Below, piece after piece: positions 15,818 to 26,039 of a DNA stretch of 60,460 nt. Under the pieces are notes generated by a model. It was not told where the DNA came from. It searched no databases and saw only the letters and a program-made list of their open reading frames with translations. This DNA comes from an uncultured Fibrobacter sp. (GTDB lineage Bacteria > Fibrobacterota > Fibrobacteria > Fibrobacterales > Fibrobacteraceae), in assembly GCA_947165045.1 (NCBI GenBank), contig CAMUYW010000013.1, positions 1 through 60,460 on the forward strand. Direction: 5' to 3'. The position numbers were made by a program, and so were the translations under genes. Numbering within the stretch: the stretch's first letter is position 1; each line of letters begins with the position of its first letter.

Positions 15818-17971
15818 CTATAGCGAAATTCCAGTATTGCGCTCGCTGACGGTGGTGACTGCGGCTTTGAATGTGTCGTCGTTTGCGATTATGGTGACGC
15901 TTTCCTTGGCGCGGGTGATTCCTGTATACAGGATTTGGTTTGTAAGTAGCGGGTGCCCGATTTTTGTCGGGAGGAACATGGTAACGTGTTTGTATTCGGA
16001 GCCTTGCGATTTGTGGATGGTGATGGCGAATGCGGTTGTGAGCGAATCTTCGGGGAGGATCGAGAGCGGATAAAAGACAAAGTCATCGCGCGTTTTCCCG
16101 GTGGGTTCGCTGTTTTGCAGGGGCGCCTTTTTGAGCATGAGGCAGGGGGTGTTGCCGTCGAATACGACGATGCCTGTGTCGCCGTTGTAGAGCTTGAACA
16201 TTTCCTGGTTCTTGGTGATGATGAGAAGTTGTCCGGGAAAATAGCCGGAGTCATCCCATTGGACTGTTTCGCCTTGCTTTTTCTTTTGTACGCGCCAAAG
16301 GCTCTTGATTTTACTACAAACTTTTTTGTTGATGTTTTCGATTCCGCGGAGTCCTCGGCGTTCGGCGCAGAGGATGCGCTTTGTCAGCGAGAGTTGCCAG
16401 ATTTCGTTGCGGCGCTTGGTTTCGCTGTGGTCGGTGTCGCTTGTTTCGGTGCCTGTGCGTTCGGGGTGGATTTGTTCTGCAAGGGCGGGGAGTTGCGCGA
16501 AGTCGCGGGACCATTCGGCGATGAAGTTTTCGATGCGCTTGTCTTCTTCTTTTTTCGAAAGCGGTGTGGATGCGTTTTCGAGTTGCTTGTAGAAAACGTG
16601 GTCCTTGAATTGCGCGGTGGTTGCGCAATTGTCGCTTGCAATGTCGGGGTTGCGCGTGGATTCGTTGGAGTCTGCGCCAGAGGTTGTGAATTTGTGCGGA
16701 ACAAACTTTGTGTTGTCTTTGGTTTCGGCGACGGTTTTGATTTCGGCAGCGAGTTTTCCGATGTTGGAACGGTCGTCGAATCGGTTGGATTCGTTGAGCT
16801 TGACAGAAAAGTTGCTACTACTTTCGTTCACTTTGAGGATTTCGCCGAGGACGGCTCCCGAGTCAACGGAGGGGAGCTGGAACGGATCGCCGAGAATGAA
16901 TATTCGTGCGCCTTCGGGAATGGCTTCGAGGAGTGCGGCGAACATTTCTATGTCGATCATGCTTGCTTCGTCAATGACGAAAATTGAATTTTTGGGGAAT
17001 TGTTCTTCGCGGTTGAACGAAAAGCCGCCTTTGCTTTTGGAGAATCGGAGCAGACGGTGTATGGTGCTGCTTTCGAGTTCGTTCAGTTTGCGGAATATAC
17101 GTTCGTTTGTACCGGTTTTCTTTTCGTCGCGGATTCTAGCGAGGCCATCGATGAGGCTTTCGCGCATGCGGTCGGCGGCTTTGCCGCTTGGTGCTGCAAG
17201 GTAGATGTTCCAATCGAGCATTTCGTTGTGGCTTTCGAGTAAATTCCACAGGATGTAAAGAACGACGGTTGTTTTGCCTGTGCCGGGGCCGCCTGTGATG
17301 ACGAGGTTTTCGGTTTGGCCGCGGATGATGGCTTCGGCTTGGCGTTTTTTGATGAGGAATTGTTTGCCGTTGCTGAATGGCTTACAGATGTTTGCAATTT
17401 TTTGTTTGCAGTTTTCAATTTCGTCGTCGGTGGGTGTATTGCCGTTTTTAAATAAGATTTTTGCGGATTGCTCGATGATGCATTTGGCATCGAAGTGCTT
17501 GGTAAAGTAGAGGTGCGCTCCGCTTTCGCGTTTAGCGAGGACGAACGGACAACTTAATGCATCTTCGATGGAAGTTGTGTCAGTTTCGCGGCTTTCCATG
17601 ATTGCAGAAAAGTCGTTTGTCAGAATGTCTTGGATGCCTTCGGTGATGATGTTTGCAAAATCGTCTGCGCTTGCAAAATTGCTTTCGTCAATGTCTTCTT
17701 CGGCGGTGCTGATGCGGAGCGTAACGAGGCCGTTCCATTTGCGTGCCCACATGTCGGAGAATTGCTGGGCGTTTAGCGGTACGCGCGTGTTGCCTTCGTC
17801 AAGGAGCGATAGGCAGAGCGTCAAGAATTTTTGCGTTTGTAGCGGAACGTCGTTTTTGATTTCGAAAAGTAAATGGAGTAAATGTTTGTCAAGCGCAATG
17901 AGACCGCGCATTTCTGCGAGCGCGTCGATGAATTCGTCAAGCGATTCAGTAGCAAGTAATTTATTATCCAT
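15818..17971 (-). CDS. recD: Exodeoxyribonuclease V alpha subunit RecD
   Basis: 717 aa. Superfamily 1 helicase: Walker A VITGGPGTGKTTVVLYIL (about 225-242), Walker B FVIDEASMID, GDPFQLPSVDSGAVL, and C-terminal motifs FAITIHKSQGSEY and GITRAKESV. It is the 5'-3' motor of the RecBCD helicase-nuclease, which processes double-strand breaks and degrades linear foreign DNA. AGGAGG about eight bases upstream marks the start, one base after the recB stop, so it is translated from the recCBD mRNA. Somewhat longer than the E. coli protein. Confidence 0.93.
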   Translation of the reverse strand: MDNKLLATESLDEFIDALAEMRGLIALDKHLLHLLFEIKNDVPLQTQKFLTLCLSLLDEGNTRVPLNAQQFSDMWARKWNGLVTLRISTAEEDIDESNFASADDFANIITEGIQDILTNDFSAIMESRETDTTSIEDALSCPFVLAKRESGAHLYFTKHFDAKCIIEQSAKILFKNGNTPTDDEIENCKQKIANICKPFSNGKQFLIKKRQAEAIIRGQTENLVITGGPGTGKTTVVLYILWNLLESHNEMLDWNIYLAAPSGKAADRMRESLIDGLARIRDEKKTGTNERIFRKLNELESSTIHRLLRFSKSKGGFSFNREEQFPKNSIFVIDEASMIDIEMFAALLEAIPEGARIFILGDPFQLPSVDSGAVLGEILKVNESSSNFSVKLNESNRFDDRSNIGKLAAEIKTVAETKDNTKFVPHKFTTSGADSNESTRNPDIASDNCATTAQFKDHVFYKQLENASTPLSKKEEDKRIENFIAEWSRDFAQLPALAEQIHPERTGTETSDTDHSETKRRNEIWQLSLTKRILCAERRGLRGIENINKKVCSKIKSLWRVQKKKQGETVQWDDSGYFPGQLLIITKNQEMFKLYNGDTGIVVFDGNTPCLMLKKAPLQNSEPTGKTRDDFVFYPLSILPEDSLTTAFAITIHKSQGSEYKHVTMFLPTKIGHPLLTNQILYTGITRAKESVTIIANDDTFKAAVTTVSERNTGISL

Positions 17972-17972
17972 T

Positions 17973-20900
17973 TTAATTTTCCTCCTTGATGTGGGAGGGC
18001 TTTACCATAAGGTCTTTAATTTTCTGGTAGGCGCGTTCGAGGTCTGCAAAGCTGTTCCATGTTTGTGCGTAAATGCCTTTGGGCGTGTTGCCTTCGGTGC
18101 CGCGAATGAATGCGTAATAGATGCCTCCGAAATGTTGTTCGAAAATTTCGGATTCGTTCAAGTTTTCAGCTGTGCCTTCGCCATAGAATTGCTTGAGCCA
18201 TTGGATAAGGCAATAGCTGTAAAGAACTCGTTGGATGGAGTAGTCGTTATCGACTTTTTCTTTGAGCGCTTCGGGTGTGTAGGTGTTGTTTTCGAGCAGG
18301 TCCGATTTCCAGTCGAGAATGGAATAGCGTTTTTTGCCATTGACGGTGCGGACGAACAGCAAGTCGATAAAGCCTTTGCAGAAGCGCTTGAGTAAATCGT
18401 TTTCATCGCTTGCATTTTGGTTGAATTGCACTTCGGGCTTGTGGTCGCTTTCGGGAATGTCTATAAGCGCGAATGTATCGGTCGTTTTAGAACTGCCCGC
18501 GATTTCTGGCAACCTTGCGTTCAGCGTGTTCCAAACGTATCGCGTGGCGGTATCAATCCATGCGTCACGATGATTCCAGATAGGGAGCGACTCGCGCTTG
18601 AATTCTTCTTCGATGATGTTCTTTGTTTGAGAATCGGCGAGTGCATCTTCGAGCGTTTTGAGAGTTTGGCCGAATTGATGGAACTTTATGCGCTCGAAAA
18701 TGCGGTGGAGCGCGTTACCGGCGTGCGAACCGCGTGGGAATCTTTGTGCGGTTTCGTTGAGGTGCGTTTGGTAATCGAGCGATTCGTCGAATGCAATAGT
18801 GCAATCGTGCGCTTCGGTGTCGATATCGCGAATTTGTACAATCGGTGTACGCGCTGTTGCAATTTCGGCACCTTCTGGATTTAAGCGGTCGCCTTCGTCT
18901 GTATCGACTATGGAATCGGCTTTGCCAGAAAGTGAACTGTACGAATACTGCATGATGCTTGCATCGGCGAGCTTTTGCTGCAAGCGGACCATTTCGCTTT
19001 TTTGTTTTATAATGTTGTTCTTGATTTCGTCTGCGGTCAGGGCGTTCCCGATTCCAGAAATCGCGTTGAACGGCTTGAGAATGCGTTCCTTGACGGTCTC
19101 GCTCAACTGCTGCGGATTCCAAGTCTCGATTTTCGGTAATGCAGTTGTCAATTGCGGCGCTGTTTCGAGTAGTCCTCTGATGGAACTTTCGAGGAATCTG
19201 TATTCTTCCTTGACGCCTTTGGAACTTTTCCAATTCTCGTAGCGCGGCAACAGCAATATGGAAGAGGCTCGCGTGAAATCGACGTAGAAAAGTCGTTTCC
19301 ATTCTTCGAGTTCTTCGCGTTCGCGGATTTTCTTGGCGCGTTCGCTAAATCCAAGGCGGATTTCGTCATTATCGTGATAAAGGAATGGGCCCGTTCCCGG
19401 TCTTTTGCCTTTGAAACCTGCAACAGAAATGACAACCGGAAATTCGAGGCCTTTGGACGCGTGAATAGTCATGACTTGCACGGCATCGTAGTCGCTGCTT
19501 TTTTCTACAAGGTTGCCGTCTTCATCATCGGCGTTGTCGCTGTAGTTGGCGAGCGCTTCTAAATGGCGGACAAGGTCTTCGATAGAGCAATTGTGATTGT
19601 AAAGGTATTCGATGGCGTAATTTCCGATTTGGCGGAGCCTTGCCAAATTTTGCAATCGAGAAATTTCCGTGAGGCGTTCTTCGACTTGCGTGTCGCTGTA
19701 AATGCGTTCGAGCATTTCGGCGTAGCGGCGTCTTTGCGCAAGTTCGCGCCAGGCGTTCAACTGTTGGCGTACGGGATTGTTCGGGTCATCGAATGCGCTG
19801 CTTTCGGCGTAGTGAATGTCTTGCTTTGCAATTCTGAAAAAGTCTGTGATGAGCGCTTCGCTTAAAAGTCGCCTGTTCCATGCAGAAAAATCAGGTGCAT
19901 CGATTGCTTTGAAAATGGCAATCCATTCGGCACATTCGCGGCAACTGAAAAGGTTGCTGTCTTTGTAGCGGCTGAAGGGTACGCCTGCAGAGCGCATGGC
20001 ATCTTCGATGGCTTCCATTTCGGCGCGGCTACGTGCAAGTACTGCAAAATCTTTGAAGGTAACGTTCCTGTATTTTGTGCAGTCTTTTTTGTCGAATACT
20101 TGCAAGGCCGTTTTTTGGTCATCGACAAATGTACACCAGTCTACGATTTTTTTGACGGCGGCGCGTGCAAAATCCACTTCGTTGATGTCTTCTTCGCTGA
20201 TCCAAATCGGGGCAATTTCTTCGCCTTTGATTTTTGGCGGAGCCTTGACTTGTGAACTGTTTTGCGGTGGTAGCGAGGGCTCGAAATCTACAAGTTTTGT
20301 AGCGCCTTCGTTGGGCGTGAAAAAATCGCCTTTGAAAAGTTCGTTGCAACCGTTGATGATTCCTGTAGTAGATCTAAAGTTTGTTTGCAACGACATGCCG
20401 TTATTGATTTCGTGAATCGCTTTTTGATAGACGTTCACATCGGCGCTTTGGAAACTGTAAATGGATTGTTTTGGGTCGCCTACGACAAAGATCTTGTCGA
20501 ATACGGCACTGAATATATCCCATTGCAATTGGTTGGTGTCTTGGAATTCATCAATAATGGCATAGGCGTATTGTGCGCGGAGCCTTGTCTTTAGCAGGGA
20601 ATCGCCTTTGCTTGTGTCAAGCGCTGCGCGATGAACCGATAGAATCATGTCGTTGAACGACTGGTTTTTCATTTCGGTTTTATAGGATTGCCATTCGTCA
20701 AAAACGTTGGCGGCTTGCGATATCAAGAATTGGTTCAGTAAAAAGCTGTTGATAGAACCGAGCAAATCTTTTAGGTTTTTAAACGCGATAAAGGCTTCGT
20801 ATGCATCTGCTGGCCAGTTTGTTCTAATAAACTCGTTATCCTTGAACGAAACGGCTGAAAATAGCGAACTGCCTTTTTGCCATTGCTTGAGTATGTTCAG

Positions 20901-21671
20901 AAAATCGCTGATGCAATTTTTAGAAGTCTTGCCGAACTTTTCGGACGGATGCTTTTCGAGAGTTTCGTATGCATCGTGGAAAGTGGGAATATCAAGGATG
21001 TCGTCAAATGTGCTGACGGCTGCGAGTGCTTGCAAATCTTCGGTGCTTAAGACGGTATCGCCGATTTTAGTATCTTCGGACTTGTCGAGCGGAATGATTT
21101 CGCGGTCGCCTTCGCGCCCTTTATAAGTGTTTGTAATGCTTTTTAGACCGTCAATGATTTTTCTTGTGATGGCTTGTGCGGAATCGTTCTTGAGTAAAAA
21201 TTGAAAGTCGGAATTGTCGCTCCACTTATCTCGAATAAATTGCTCAATGAGATTTTCGACTTCGGCATCGTCAATCATTGACATGTCAAAGGGCCTGCCT
21301 GCATCGTAGGCGTATTCCTTTAACGCTTTTTGGCAGAAAGAATGAATCGTGAAAATGGCAGCGTTATCGACGTCTTGATATGCCTTGGAAAAAAGTGCGA
21401 GTGTCGCGTTGTCGAGTTCTTTTTCGCTTTCGTTGCTTTTGTCAAGTTTTTTGCTGATAAGGACTTCGTCGATTTTTTTGCGGATGCGGTCTTTTAATTC
21501 GCCTGCTGCTTTTTCGGTGTAGGTGACGATGAGAATCTTTTTGAGCGGCGTTCCGAGGCTAATGAGTTTTGCCACCATCAATTGGATGGTGTATGTTTTG
21601 CCTGTGCCTGCAGAAGCTTCGATAAAAAGGCTTTTGGAAGGGTCGAATTTTTGGAGACTGAAATTTTCCAT
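17973..21671 (-). CDS. recB: Exodeoxyribonuclease V beta subunit RecB
   Basis: 1232 aa, close to the usual RecB size. UvrD-type helicase: IEASAGTGKTYTIQ (residues 17-30), AIIDEFQDTNQLQWDIFSA, VVGDPKQSIYSFQSAD, VMTIHASKGLEFPVV. The C-terminal RecB nuclease domain carries YSILDWKSD (about residue 1118) and YSIQRVLYSYCLI. It supplies the 3'-5' helicase and the only nuclease active site of RecBCD. Two bases separate it from recC, and GGAAGG inside the recC end serves as its ribosome-binding site. Confidence 0.95.
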   Translation of the reverse strand: MENFSLQKFDPSKSLFIEASAGTGKTYTIQLMVAKLISLGTPLKKILIVTYTEKAAGELKDRIRKKIDEVLISKKLDKSNESEKELDNATLALFSKAYQDVDNAAIFTIHSFCQKALKEYAYDAGRPFDMSMIDDAEVENLIEQFIRDKWSDNSDFQFLLKNDSAQAITRKIIDGLKSITNTYKGREGDREIIPLDKSEDTKIGDTVLSTEDLQALAAVSTFDDILDIPTFHDAYETLEKHPSEKFGKTSKNCISDFLNILKQWQKGSSLFSAVSFKDNEFIRTNWPADAYEAFIAFKNLKDLLGSINSFLLNQFLISQAANVFDEWQSYKTEMKNQSFNDMILSVHRAALDTSKGDSLLKTRLRAQYAYAIIDEFQDTNQLQWDIFSAVFDKIFVVGDPKQSIYSFQSADVNVYQKAIHEINNGMSLQTNFRSTTGIINGCNELFKGDFFTPNEGATKLVDFEPSLPPQNSSQVKAPPKIKGEEIAPIWISEEDINEVDFARAAVKKIVDWCTFVDDQKTALQVFDKKDCTKYRNVTFKDFAVLARSRAEMEAIEDAMRSAGVPFSRYKDSNLFSCRECAEWIAIFKAIDAPDFSAWNRRLLSEALITDFFRIAKQDIHYAESSAFDDPNNPVRQQLNAWRELAQRRRYAEMLERIYSDTQVEERLTEISRLQNLARLRQIGNYAIEYLYNHNCSIEDLVRHLEALANYSDNADDEDGNLVEKSSDYDAVQVMTIHASKGLEFPVVISVAGFKGKRPGTGPFLYHDNDEIRLGFSERAKKIREREELEEWKRLFYVDFTRASSILLLPRYENWKSSKGVKEEYRFLESSIRGLLETAPQLTTALPKIETWNPQQLSETVKERILKPFNAISGIGNALTADEIKNNIIKQKSEMVRLQQKLADASIMQYSYSSLSGKADSIVDTDEGDRLNPEGAEIATARTPIVQIRDIDTEAHDCTIAFDESLDYQTHLNETAQRFPRGSHAGNALHRIFERIKFHQFGQTLKTLEDALADSQTKNIIEEEFKRESLPIWNHRDAWIDTATRYVWNTLNARLPEIAGSSKTTDTFALIDIPESDHKPEVQFNQNASDENDLLKRFCKGFIDLLFVRTVNGKKRYSILDWKSDLLENNTYTPEALKEKVDNDYSIQRVLYSYCLIQWLKQFYGEGTAENLNESEIFEQHFGGIYYAFIRGTEGNTPKGIYAQTWNSFADLERAYQKIKDLMVKPSHIKEEN

Positions 21672-21673
21672 GA

Positions 21674-24600
21674 TTAAGCCTTCCTTTTCTTAGCGGTTTT
21701 TCCCGATTCGCTTTCGTCTATCGTAAATTGCATAAGGCCGCGCATTTTTTGTGTGGCTTCTTTCCACTGATTTGTAAAGTCGCTCGCGTCAAATCCTACA
21801 TCTGTGATGGGGTCGAAAAGCGTTTTCTTGTCGAAGTATTTCCAGGATTCACTGAGCAGTTTTTCTTTAAAGGCGCGAATGTTGATGATTCCCGATGCGT
21901 CGAGCATGCTTGCGGGAACCGCCTTGGAATACGGAAGTTGTGATTCATCGCCAAATGCAGCCGTGTAAATATCTTGCAAGATTTCGTTTGCTTTGTGCGG
22001 TGTCATGGCAACGGTGGCGCTTGTCGCGTCTTTTGAAATGTCGCCGTTGTAGATTGCAATTTTAATAGTTTGTTCTTTTTCTGCGGTGCTTTCGTTACTT
22101 GCTCTTTGTGCAATAATGGCGAGCGCCTTGATGTAAGAAGGCAAGAACTTGGACAAGTTTGGACTCTTGTCGGACGAAGAGACCGAAATCATTTTTGTGA
22201 CTTTGTCGAGATTGTTGCTGTCGCACCAATCTAGCGTACCCGAAAGTGTCCACTTGCCGGTGGCGTTTTTGCGATTGAGCTGGATGTCCTGAATTTTGGC
22301 TTTGTAGCTCCAGGAATCCTTGATTTCATTAATGAGCGTTTCGCCCATTTGCTTTAGAATTTGCGACTTGTTCGATTCCATTTCGGCAAGCAATTTTGTC
22401 CCGAAAATGCCGTCTGGCATGTTGCCTTGGAGCGTAGATTCCTTTTTGAATTTTTCGAGTTCATCGGACTTGTGCGAAAGTTCTGCAGCGACCATCATTT
22501 TGAGGAGTTCGCTTTTTTGCAATGCATCGAAATGGATGGGTTCGAACATTTCCTTTTCGGGATCATCGGAATTGGAAGCGGCTAGCATTTGGCTGATGCG
22601 GAATTCGAATGGATCTTTCAAGAATTCGCTGAGCATGTATAGCGGGACGCGTTCGGGGCATTTGAAGTTGACGTTCTCTGTCGCGGTTTGCATGGCGCCC
22701 GTTTTCGGATTCACGTGTGCAAATCCGTCTTGCATCATGTTGAGGAATGCGCGCTTGTTGCGAAGGCTTTTTTGCGTGAAAAGTTCATCGAAATTGCGGG
22801 TCTCGTCAAGCGAAATTTTGTTTTCGGGCCATGCTTCTGACGGGCTGATTTTCGCGGCATTTGTCAAAAACTTCCGTATATCGTTTACAACCGAAGTCGG
22901 GTAAAGCTCGGCATCCTTGCGGATGTCTTGATTCACGTAGCTCACGTGGAAACTTTCGCTTGTGCTCATGAGCTGGCAAAGGAATGCGTAACGGCGTTTT
23001 GCAATGGGCGAATCATCGCCCGGCCACGGGCGGCAAGATTTGCGGAGGTCGAGTGTGTTATGCTGTTTTGCTCCCGGGAAGTTCATGGAATCTCCGCCGA
23101 TAAAGAACAAATGCTTTACGGGGATAATTCTGTTCGGGATGAAGTTCATGAAGGTAATGCCATTCACGAACAATGTGCCGCAACTGTAAGCAGATGATTG
23201 CGCGGCTGTGAGAAGCGATTGCTTGATGACTTTCCACGAGATGCTTTCGAGACCTGCGTCTATTTGATTGCGGAGTCCTTCAATCGCTTGCATGACGTTG
23301 CTTACGATAATTGTTTCGCTTGCAAATCCTTCCGGTGCGCCTGACATCGAAATCCATTCGTTGAGGAAATCGGTGAGTTTGTCGAGGTCCGTGACTTGTC
23401 CGGCTGCTCCGAAATCCATCCACTTTTTGAGCGTGTCAATGCAATCGACAAATTTGCAAAGAGAGCGGTTGTCACTTGTCGCCATGTCCGAATACGGCAT
23501 GAGAATGTCGCCCGATGTCATGACGGGATTCTTCGTCATTTTTGCAAGGAGCAGTCGACGCACGCCGCCGAGCCAGTCTTCTTTTTTATGTTCACGATCG
23601 CGATAGACGTTTGTGCCTTCAATCCAGCTTTCCCACTTGCCAACGTCTTCTTCGGTGATGTGGCGTGTTTGTTGCACGACCGGATTGCGCAACAGTGCAA
23701 AGAAAGTCGGGCGTGTGATTGTCCCTTGCTCCAAAATCGTAAATAAGTTGTCTAGAACGTTCTCGGTTTGCGAACTCCTGGCGGGCGAATCGACGATGGC
23801 AAACGGAATGTGCAAAAAACTGTCTTTATCGTTCTCGCTGGCGTATTTTTTCTTTTCGGGCGTTTGGTCGAAAATCGTTTTGATCGCGGTGCGGTAACCG
23901 TCCAAATCTGGCGATACTACAAGAATATCGTTCACGCACGCACCTTGCTGCATGAGCTTGCAAATAGAAGTGTGCAATGCTTCGACTTCGCGAATCTTTG
24001 TTGGCGCGGCAGTCACATCGAGGCTTGTGTCTTTCGTTTTGCAATCCTCTGCGCTAAAATCTTCTAATACATTGCGCCTATTTGCAATCGCGTATTGGAC
24101 TTTATGCAAAAGCGTGTCGTGCGGGAGTTCGCTTGCGTCGCTGATGGTATCGCCTGCGCGAAAATCAAAATCGTAATTTGTTGCTTGGCACCAGAGCTTG
24201 ATGTTGTCGCGCCCGGAGCGTCCCCAATTGCAAAGCAACGTGTTTTCGGATTCCGCTTCTTCGTGGGTGTATTCAGGAATGTCATCAACGTCATTGCTGT
24301 CGCCCGCATCTGAAATATCAACGGACATCTTTTCGCGAACTTTGTCTATACTCCCTGTGTTATCGCTCCATTGCCCGTCACGCGAAACCCAATTTCTGTG
24401 AATCGTTGCGTCTTGTTTGTGAACGGTTGAAGTGTCTTCCCAGAATTCCATGCAAGGGTTTTGGATGTATGCGTAAACATCGTGCGTCTCGGCATACTTC
24501 TGCAAGATGACTCGATAGAATTGCCCCATGCCGCCCAAACCGAAAATGAATAGCGGCGTGTTGCCGATATGTTCCGTGTGGAAGTTTACGTTGCCTGCGT

Positions 24601-25309
24601 TGTCGTGGCATGCAATGTACAGATACGGAATCGTCATGTATTCTGTACTTTCGCCATTTTTGCGCTTGGCCTCGTTCTCGAAAACTTCAGATAAAAGCGA
24701 AGGCTTGCCGTCGTGCGCGTGGAATATCGTGGAGTACAAATCGCGTTGCCATTTTTCGCGCTGCGAAATTTCGCGATTCGTGAGTCCGAAAAATGAATCG
24801 AGTTTCCCTTGCTTCCACTTGTCGAGAATGCCCGGTGCTGATGTTCCGTCAATGCGGCGGATAAAATTGCTCGGCCTGCTTGTCTCGTATTCCAAAAACA
24901 GCGAAGCCATCTTGCTTGCAAAATCAAAGAGATGCGTTTCATCAAGCTTTCCGTCAATCACCAAGTAACGCTTGACTTCTTCGTCCATTTGCAAATAGTT
25001 CGGGATGCCGTTTGTCTCTTTGACAAGATGCGCTAGGATGACGTTCCTCAGCATGTCGGAGTTCAATTTTTTCTTGTGCGGGTCATCGCCAATGAGGATT
25101 TCCATGAGAAAACGGTCGATCATCATGGAATTGAAACCGACAAGAGACTTCTTTTTTTGCACCCATTTTAACCTGAACCATTGCTCCAGTTTTGGATCCG
25201 GAAAAAGAACTGCCGGTGCTTCAAACGGGTTTGTCCAAGCCTTGGAAACGGCTTCGATCATTTCGTCGGCGAGGTTTTCGAGGTTCAGTGCAAATTTCAG
25301 ATACAGCAT
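21674..25309 (-). CDS. recC: Exodeoxyribonuclease V gamma subunit RecC
   Basis: 1211 aa. It begins MLYLKFALNLENLADEMIEA and continues PDPKLEQWFRLKW, as RecC proteins do. RecC holds the complex together, splits the duplex and scans for Chi through inactive helicase-like and nuclease-like folds. It is first in the recC-recB-recD operon. No Shine-Dalgarno sequence precedes the ATG. Instead TATATT lies exactly six bases upstream (25316-25321), so the transcript may be leaderless. The organism's Chi sequence cannot be inferred from this window. Confidence 0.93.
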   Translation of the reverse strand: MLYLKFALNLENLADEMIEAVSKAWTNPFEAPAVLFPDPKLEQWFRLKWVQKKKSLVGFNSMMIDRFLMEILIGDDPHKKKLNSDMLRNVILAHLVKETNGIPNYLQMDEEVKRYLVIDGKLDETHLFDFASKMASLFLEYETSRPSNFIRRIDGTSAPGILDKWKQGKLDSFFGLTNREISQREKWQRDLYSTIFHAHDGKPSLLSEVFENEAKRKNGESTEYMTIPYLYIACHDNAGNVNFHTEHIGNTPLFIFGLGGMGQFYRVILQKYAETHDVYAYIQNPCMEFWEDTSTVHKQDATIHRNWVSRDGQWSDNTGSIDKVREKMSVDISDAGDSNDVDDIPEYTHEEAESENTLLCNWGRSGRDNIKLWCQATNYDFDFRAGDTISDASELPHDTLLHKVQYAIANRRNVLEDFSAEDCKTKDTSLDVTAAPTKIREVEALHTSICKLMQQGACVNDILVVSPDLDGYRTAIKTIFDQTPEKKKYASENDKDSFLHIPFAIVDSPARSSQTENVLDNLFTILEQGTITRPTFFALLRNPVVQQTRHITEEDVGKWESWIEGTNVYRDREHKKEDWLGGVRRLLLAKMTKNPVMTSGDILMPYSDMATSDNRSLCKFVDCIDTLKKWMDFGAAGQVTDLDKLTDFLNEWISMSGAPEGFASETIIVSNVMQAIEGLRNQIDAGLESISWKVIKQSLLTAAQSSAYSCGTLFVNGITFMNFIPNRIIPVKHLFFIGGDSMNFPGAKQHNTLDLRKSCRPWPGDDSPIAKRRYAFLCQLMSTSESFHVSYVNQDIRKDAELYPTSVVNDIRKFLTNAAKISPSEAWPENKISLDETRNFDELFTQKSLRNKRAFLNMMQDGFAHVNPKTGAMQTATENVNFKCPERVPLYMLSEFLKDPFEFRISQMLAASNSDDPEKEMFEPIHFDALQKSELLKMMVAAELSHKSDELEKFKKESTLQGNMPDGIFGTKLLAEMESNKSQILKQMGETLINEIKDSWSYKAKIQDIQLNRKNATGKWTLSGTLDWCDSNNLDKVTKMISVSSSDKSPNLSKFLPSYIKALAIIAQRASNESTAEKEQTIKIAIYNGDISKDATSATVAMTPHKANEILQDIYTAAFGDESQLPYSKAVPASMLDASGIINIRAFKEKLLSESWKYFDKKTLFDPITDVGFDASDFTNQWKEATQKMRGLMQFTIDESESGKTAKKRKA

Positions 25310-25315
25310 GAGTAC

Positions 25316-25321
25316 AATATA
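25316..25321 (-). promoter_or_regulatory. Putative -10 element of recC (leaderless)
   Basis: TATATT on the minus strand, six bases before the recC ATG. Transcription would start at or beside the A of the ATG. No clear -35 is seen; the upstream sequence is the T-run of the neighbouring terminator. Confidence 0.4.
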
Positions 25322-25330
25322 TCTTTTTGC

Positions 25331-25368
25331 AAAAAACAGAAAGCCTTCGGCTGGTCGACCGAAGGCTT
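25331..25368 (-). terminator. Intrinsic terminator after the metal-sensor gene
   Basis: AAGCCTTCGG (25341-25350) pairs with CCGAAGGCTT (25359-25368), and a T-rich run follows on the minus strand. It separates the sigma-factor operon from recCBD. Confidence 0.85.
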
Positions 25369-25415
25369 GTTAATCAAGGAATCATGAAAATCAAATGTTG
25401 CGTTTTTAGAAGATC

Positions 25416-26039
25416 TTATTCTTGGGGCGGTTCTTCGTTGTGTTCTGTGCCATGTTCGCCTTTGTGTGGCTTGGCGTGCTTCATGTGTTCGAACTGCAAT
25501 GACTTGAATTTCTCCAACTGTTCTTTTGTGAGAATCTTGTTGAATTCCTTTACGCCCTGAATTCTGTGGTTGAGCAAGCCTTCTTGAGCCTTGAGGATAT
25601 TTGCTTTGGCTGCTGTGATTTTCTTGTCGTCATTGCTGTCGAGGGCTTCGCGGAGAGTCTTTTCGGCTTCCTTCTTTTGTTTGCGAAGTTCCTTGAATGT
25701 AGAATCCATCACGCGGCGCTGCTGTTCCAAAGAGACCTTTTGCTCTGGGGTCACTTGCAATACAGAGTCCATGAAGGCTTCGCCTTTCTTAAAGTCGAAT
25801 TTCTTATCGAACTTCTTGTCGAAATGCTTGCCTTTGAAGTTCGGATCGCGAGGCGGTTCACCACGGAAGTGGTCGCCCTTGTGGTGCGGGCCGTTGTTGT
25901 GGCGCATGCAGCATTCCATTTTTTTCTTGCAGCAGTCACCCGAACCGAAATCGTTAAATGCGAATGCTCCAATGAAGAAGCCGAGAGAGCAAGCGAAAAT
26001 AATCAAGCTTGCGATGAAGGTTTTTGTTGAAGCGTTCAT
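25416..26039 (-). CDS. Membrane-anchored periplasmic sensor, Spy/CnrX-like
   Basis: 207 aa. An N-terminal membrane helix (about 8-28) anchors a periplasmic domain. Next to it is a Cys cluster (CCKKKMECC) and a His-rich stretch (HNNGPHHKGDHFRG). The rest is helical and ends in the pattern seen in Spy/CpxP/CnrX proteins (VTPEQKVSLEQQRRVMDSTF and LTKEQLEKFKSLQFEHMKH). Its start overlaps the stop of the anti-sigma gene by one base (TAATG). With sigma and anti-sigma genes upstream, a role as metal or envelope-stress sensor controlling anti-sigma release is likely. The metal is unknown; the Cys/His content suggests a soft or transition metal. Confidence 0.75.
   Translation of the reverse strand: MNASTKTFIASLIIFACSLGFFIGAFAFNDFGSGDCCKKKMECCMRHNNGPHHKGDHFRGEPPRDPNFKGKHFDKKFDKKFDFKKGEAFMDSVLQVTPEQKVSLEQQRRVMDSTFKELRKQKKEAEKTLREALDSNDDKKITAAKANILKAQEGLLNHRIQGVKEFNKILTKEQLEKFKSLQFEHMKHAKPHKGEHGTEHNEEPPQE

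Noticed and set aside
15953..16987. 344-codon plus-strand frame opposite recD
   Set aside because: Antisense shadow; composition Cys/Phe/Val-rich as expected from reversed recD codons.
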